From Kitagawia praeruptora (lineage: Eukaryota; Streptophyta; Magnoliopsida; Apiales; Apiaceae): a stretch of 64,000 nt of DNA. Positions 58,766-64,000 of the stretch are shown here, piece by piece (within the stretch, counting starts at the first letter, position 1; every line of letters starts with the position of its first letter). The stretch lies in assembly GCA_037693485.1 (NCBI GenBank), contig CM075350.1, forward strand, positions 127,222,001 to 127,286,000, written 5' to 3'. The position numbers were made by a program, and so were the translations under genes. Under the pieces are notes generated by a model. That model saw only the letters and a list, made by a program, of their open reading frames with translations. It had not been told where the DNA came from and did no database searches.

Positions 58766-61700
58766 CTATAGGACCCTGGTATTGAATGAACCACAATGTG
58801 GGCACTTGTGGTAGCGCCAGTGGAAAGGAGAATCTCCTCTCTTTTCACAATCGTTGCATGATATGACCTGTAAATGCTTCATATTGTCAAGCAAACAGTC
58901 TCTCGAACTTCCAACTCTGGAAGATGTATCGAGTAGATGAGTACCAGTACACAAATGCAGAACAATAACCATAACTGGTTACCTGAGTCTGGCCGGCATG
59001 TTCACTTGGAATTTTCTCTTCAGCCAACAATGCATCAAGCATCCCAAAATATACCTGGATCATAAGAAAAGATTGTCCGGAAACTTTAATTACATATATT
59101 TTAAAATTTTATAAAATGTTGTAGCTACCAAGATTCTTAAGCTATAAAAATGCAATGTATTTGACTACTTGTCTACTTTAGTAGCAGTAATCAAATGTCA
59201 TTTCTCATAACCATTTGGAATAATTAGAAAATGTTTGTTATAAACTGAGAATAGGACAGGGAAGAGAGATTATGGAAAACCTGCATGTCCCCAAGTGACT
59301 TGCTGCAGATCGGACAAGTATAATAGGAACAAGTGTAGGCCTAGTAAAAGGATAGGAGTCAGTAAGCAGTGTGAATCAATGTATTGATAAAAAGAGGAAT
59401 GTCATATCAAATAATTACCTGGAAACATATTGAGTGCATTAGATGACCACATTGAAGGGCCTTGACGGGTAAGCTAGATGAAAATATAAATTCATGGCAT
59501 ATGGGACAAAAATCTTCAAAACACTTCTCTCTGCATATATGCACAGAAAGAGAGCGTGACATGCAAGCATTGCAATTCATGCAGTGAAAATAGTCAATAC
59601 CCAGTCCCTTCCCAAGCCGGCACAGGTTGCAGTAAGGACAGTGGTAGATCTCCCTGTTGATTACATCTCATCAGTAAACTTTGTTCGACAGGGTTCAAGA
59701 CAAATGATGGTTAAGAAAATTGTACTACTACTTAAGATGGTTAAGCAAAATGTTTAAGTTCCTGGGGAATAACACGTTGTAATTCAATCAACTAACTTTA
59801 AGGGAAAAGACTGAAACTACCTTAGCTACAATCAGCTGGTCACTGAATCAAATTTCTACAAGTGCAACATTAGAATCACAGTGACACAGTCGCTTTGACA
59901 TATTTAGATTCCAAAGGGGAACAAGTTCTATTTTTTTCTTTTATAAATTCTTATTTCAACAAAACATGGGGGCAGGGAGTACGTACGTTGAAAATTCGTC
60001 CAAGAGGCCAGTTCAATTTGCCTTGGGAACTAACTTCATACTGATCATCTTTACTTTAGTTGACAAATACAATTTCACTTTTTCTTAGTGGCACACTCCA
60101 CATGTAACTACTGTAAGAGCTATCTACGACAATAACAGTTTAATAGCAGGCATTTATAGCATCACCTCTCATCGTCAAAAAATTTGCAGATGCTACAGTA
60201 GTATCTGGCCATGGATAGCTTTTGGCAAGAAGGAGTTGAGCAGGTGGCACCAACTGGTTGAATAACTAGACATTTCATGCACATCATCTGGGCAGTATCT
60301 TTCCTGCTTACACATGATAAAAACAGAATTGTAAAGGAGAAAAACTTTCTGTTTTGGTATAAATAGAGAAATTACAAAATCATGAGTAAGAAAAGGTAAA
60401 ATGACATAATAATGTCTTCCACTGTACCTATCCATAGTGTGATCAGAAACATCCTCATCATGGCAAAGTCTGCATGTGTACAGCTTATTGCAACAGGCAG
60501 AAACAAGCTTGCAGTTCCTCTTATAGTGTTTGCAACCAAAAGTTAATTTCAGTGGATCTCGATAAGATGCAGCTTGTCCTGAAACTTTCTCCACATTTCT
60601 TGATTTTGTGATATCCAAATTCATTTTTGGCTGTGTCGTAATAGAACGGCTGAAAAGTTACAGTTGTTTCGCTCAGATTCCTGGGACGACTTGTTGAAAG
60701 CATATGCACATTGAAGAAATAATCAACGCACAATAGCGAACCAGCTTTAAAAAGCTACTACTTCAGGGCTCAGGGAAGTGAAAACTTGAATAACACTCTT
60801 TTTTTTTTCCTTTTACAATATACCTTGTTTGCTTTTTGCTTGAAAATTGCTACATTTCCAACATTGTTGACTTTGTACATTATATTGATAGCATTCTGCT
60901 AATTTAAGTTTGTTTAGTTTGTGTCAGCAACTATGTTCGTTGTCTTTTGTAGCAAGAAGAATTTGCGCTAAATGATTCAGTTGATGCTTTGTCGGGGCCA
61001 AATGGCATAGGTCCAGTGCTTCAAACAACAAATAGGGTTACTATTGATAAAGAAACTTATAGCAGAGAAGATGAACTTAATGTTTTGAGCTATCTGTTAT
61101 AAGGTGATCATGCTTACAAAATAGAAAACACCTACAATTTATACAGTCAAAAGGGCTGATAAAGTTAGGATTTCACAGTTGTCAGGACCCTTCATATATA
61201 GAAAAAGAGAAGTAAAAATATATAAATATATGGAAAGAAACTGCAGAACCTTGTATGCAAACTTTGGATTATACGAGATTTCGATTCAAGATCCAACTTT
61301 GAGTCCTTATGAACTCGTCTTATTGCTGCCACCATTTGTTCTTGACTCAGAATTGGGAGGTCTGTCTCTTCCTTCAGATCCTGACTGGCTTGTACAAGCT
61401 TTCCTGTTTCATCGAGGTCAGGAATACCTGGTATTTCCTTCCCTCTATCTTCGTCAGCCTCAAGTTTATAATTATCATTACAATGGTCTTCTTTCAATAT
61501 GTATTCCTTATCAGTTGCTGGGGGTACTCCATAGGGATCACTTATACAGCCATTAATTCCATTCTGGGAGACACCGCCATTGTCATGAGCACCTTCTTCC
61601 ACCAAATATTTTAAAACAACCTCCACAGCATCTACAGTATATGATGGAAGAGTATTTGTCTGCTTCTCTTCAGCCTTCTCCTTAGGAGTGATCAGCCCAC

Positions 61701-64000
61701 CTTCCCACCATTCTCCTAGCCATTCATCAAACTTCGTATTTTTAGTAGCTCTCTGCCATAAAGACATCATGGCGTGCTGTTCCTCATAGGTTAAAGATGC
61801 CACTAGCCAGGGTATGATCTCTTGTAGACTTTCTGCTCTCATCCTTCCAAGCATGTTCCCAGTGATCTTCACTTGCTCCTCAACAGAGAAATTTTCTCTG
61901 TATAACGGCAACAGTTCAATTTCTTCATGATCGATGTGGTCGCAGAGTACTTTATGCATTGAAATGCACATAGCATGAAGCTTGACACACAACTGCCCAT
62001 ATTTTGGCTCTTGATGACCCAATGCATCCGCATCAGCATTAGAATATGTACGCAACTTTGATATTTCATCAAGAATATTGGAAACTTTGATGAATTGTTC
62101 ACCTTCCATTTTATGGTCAATGCTGTAGGAGTGGCTAATATTTTGGAAGTTCCCCTTTGCCTCGAGAGCCGGAAAAGCAATGTTATCCTCTGAATCACTA
62201 TGTATCTGATAAAAGAATTGCAAAAGATGGAAGCAACGATGAAAATCCATTAGGGAACCTACATTCTCAGCCAGCTTAGCTGACACAAGGACAAGATATT
62301 CCAGATCCTTCTTGAGAGCTTTGTGAAAGTAAATAATGTGGTCCATGGGATTTGTGTCAAGAATGGTGAAGGAACTGACAATACTACTCACCTCAGGATT
62401 CTGAGAAAGGTAAGAAGGGGTATCTATAATTTGAGGAAAGGATACATGAAAGTTCATCCCACTAGTGTATGATGTATCATGGTTCCTATTTCTTTTGGTG
62501 GAAGAACATGTATAAGTAGGACAATTGTTCACTGTGTCTGTGATTTTGTCTGGTTTCCTACAGCTTGATGTATTGTGGTGTTTGTCATCTGGAGAGAAAC
62601 AGGAAAGCTTATTAGAATCCTCCATTACTTGTTTATAGAGTAACAAACACCGACTGTTGAACATTTCTCGCAAATCTTCTTTAAACTTTTCTGTTGAAGA
62701 TTTGCCAGAATAACTTATACGTAACCAATGGCATAAAAGAGAAGCCAGCGGATTGCTGGCTAAAGGACCTTCTAGATTTTTTCTGAGAGCAGACTTGGCT
62801 TCGTTTCCAGATAAATGAGCAGAAAACCATGTGATCACACACTTTATCAAACCAAGCGGCATCATCTTCAGGCATGTGTAAAGTAGCCACTGTTGCATAG
62901 CATGGCTGCAATTCATGCGTATTAATGGAAAAACCTGATGGATTTCATAAGTGAAACAAGGAAATTAATAACAATCCAGTGTTTTGATCTACTTCAGTAG
63001 AGATTACTACTATTTTCTATTCTTAATATGAGTTCACTAAACAATTTCCCCTCCATTTCGAGTATCAAATAGAAAAGTAGAGTACCTCTGCTTCTATTAA
63101 GTTCAAGTTTTCATTAATCCAGCTTGCAAATGACCCAAGTTCTTCGTAAAGCTTTTCCACATAGTTTCTCAGTGGAATTGTCTTCTCAGACTTGTAGTAC
63201 AGCAACCTCTGAAGACCTTCAATTTTCCTCTCATCCAGATATTGGGCATAACGGGCAGAGTAGAAATCCTTGGCAAGTTCATCCCAGAGGGGATAGATTA
63301 TATTAGACAATGCCTTGCTGCAGAGTCAAAATATTTGTTGAGAACTACACTTACTAATAACAGTAACAGAACAAATTTCTCACATTTCTGATGCCAAATG
63401 GTTGTCTTTTTATAAATAAAGTTCAGCTACTTTACGAAATAAAAGATTAAAATATATATAATAGCATTTGCCCTTGGAGATCCTAGAGATGAAACTATTC
63501 CGAAACAAAAAACTGCATATAATCCGTTCAAACATAATGGGAGATGTTATGTATAATGATTACCTGTAGAAGATGAGGGTGTCTGCTAAAAAGTTGAGCT
63601 GTACAACTAGTGCAGGTAAATCTGAAAAATTTCTTGATATTCTTATTTGATACAGCTCAACCAAAACTTCTTGTAAATCTTTTCTAAGAGTGTCATGCCA
63701 AAGACGAATACCATCGAATGAATGGTTTCTACTAGTTTCATCATATGTTCCAAGTCCAGTATGAAATTGAGCTGCTTGTTTACGTATACTCGTACAGCCT
63801 CCAAAAACAGGTACTTTGTTATCAATCCAAGAAATTACCACCTTTAAGATACAATTTAATTCATTACGCTTGAAATTTAAGTAGCAAATTTGCAGTGAAT
63901 AATAGTTTAGGTCTTGATGTACCTCTTGCAGTAGTTTTTCTTCTGGTACAATCTCCTTCATACTGTGGCTGACTTCTAGTTTTTCATCTGCTGAAAGGAC
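58766..64000 (-). CDS. BTSL: BRUTUS-LIKE hemerythrin E3 ubiquitin ligase, 3' part
   Basis: Exons on the minus strand: 64000(partial)-63923, 63841-63564, 63317-63086, 62934-61250, 60649-60428, 60303-60166, 59653-59419, 59340-59281, 59054-58983, 58867-58766. All phases fit. The 5' end lies beyond the window. Domains: a second hemerythrin-like domain (from LWHDTLRKDL), a third in the large exon (IIYFHKALKKDLEYL, then HSDSEDNIAFPAL, IDHKMEGEQF, DHIDHEEIELLPL), CHY zinc finger (FGCKHYKRNCKLV, CCNKLYTCRLCHDE), CTCHY finger (YYCSICKFFDD, YHCPYCNLCRLGKGLGIDYF), RING-H2 (CPICHEF ... CGHLMHS ... CPICSK) and a C-terminal zinc ribbon (CNDCEKRG ... KCPHCGS). The family degrades Fe-deficiency bHLH factors and senses iron through the hemerythrin sites; BTSL members act in roots. 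No break was seen. Confidence 0.93.

Noticed and set aside
61179..61614. Plus-strand frames of 125 and 101 codons
   Set aside because: Shadows of the large BTSL exon on the minus strand.

Overview
The window is nuclear DNA of a flowering plant, most likely a eudicot with a repeat-rich genome. Four intron-bearing plant genes sit between, and next to, deeply nested transposable elements. Gene introns have GT..AG borders, and every reconstructed reading frame closes exactly. I could not place the species.

Host genes: (1) a calcium-dependent protein kinase of the CPK10/CPK30 type on the minus strand (15145-19168, 7 exons, 543 residues); (2) a large ubiquitin-hydrolase-related protein with DUF627/DUF629-type N-terminal regions and a C-terminal UCH/USP-like domain on the plus strand (48257-55930, 15 exons, 1554 residues); (3) a LOB-domain (LBD) transcription factor on the plus strand (57337-58283, 2 exons); (4) the 3' part of a BRUTUS-LIKE hemerythrin/CHY-zinc-finger/RING E3 ligase on the minus strand (58766 to beyond 64000). 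They are not an operon-like set; the LBD and BTSL genes are convergent.

Left arm (1-14.6 kb): a 13.26-kb CACTA (En/Spm-type) transposon, 1196-14454, has TIRs CACTACGCCATAGATGGGC and a 3-bp target duplication CGT. It interrupts the reading frame of an RNase H-like pseudogene. Both ends carry arrays of the G-box/ABRE-like motif GACACGTGGCA. It holds a nested Copia-type LTR element (1781-8055, TSD TTATC), a ~175-bp tandem satellite, and a 3.4-kb minus-strand block (about 11.8-8.4 kb) of exon pieces from several unrelated host genes: a 5' leader, peptidyl-tRNA hydrolase, peroxisomal long-chain acyl-CoA synthetase (LACS6/7), plastid 3-oxoacyl-ACP reductase and acyl-CoA oxidase. Several pieces keep splice sites and all are in one orientation. 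No transposase is visible. This captured-gene chimera (a 'Pack-CACTA') is the most notable object in the window.

Middle (19.3-28.1 kb): MITEs and a broken Ty3-gypsy element (21715-26660, TSD GTTTA) inserted in a Stowaway-like MITE, which also holds a 652-bp hAT-type MITE with an 8-bp TSD.

Right-middle (28.1-47.5 kb): a young 19.3-kb Tat-lineage Ty3-gypsy element (28129-47451, TSD TATAA; its 642-bp LTRs differ at one site that I saw). It has a nearly intact gag-pol with a second (archaeal-type) RNase H, a 91-bp hairpin tandem array, and an antisense three-exon gene with its own TATA box. Two younger elements lie inside it: a TRIM with an extra internal LTR in the 5' LTR (28170-29112), and a 7-kb non-autonomous minus-strand LTR element with 2226-bp LTRs (37620-44663) that splits exon 2 of the antisense gene. 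The whole nest begins about 0.8 kb upstream of the UCH-related gene's start codon.
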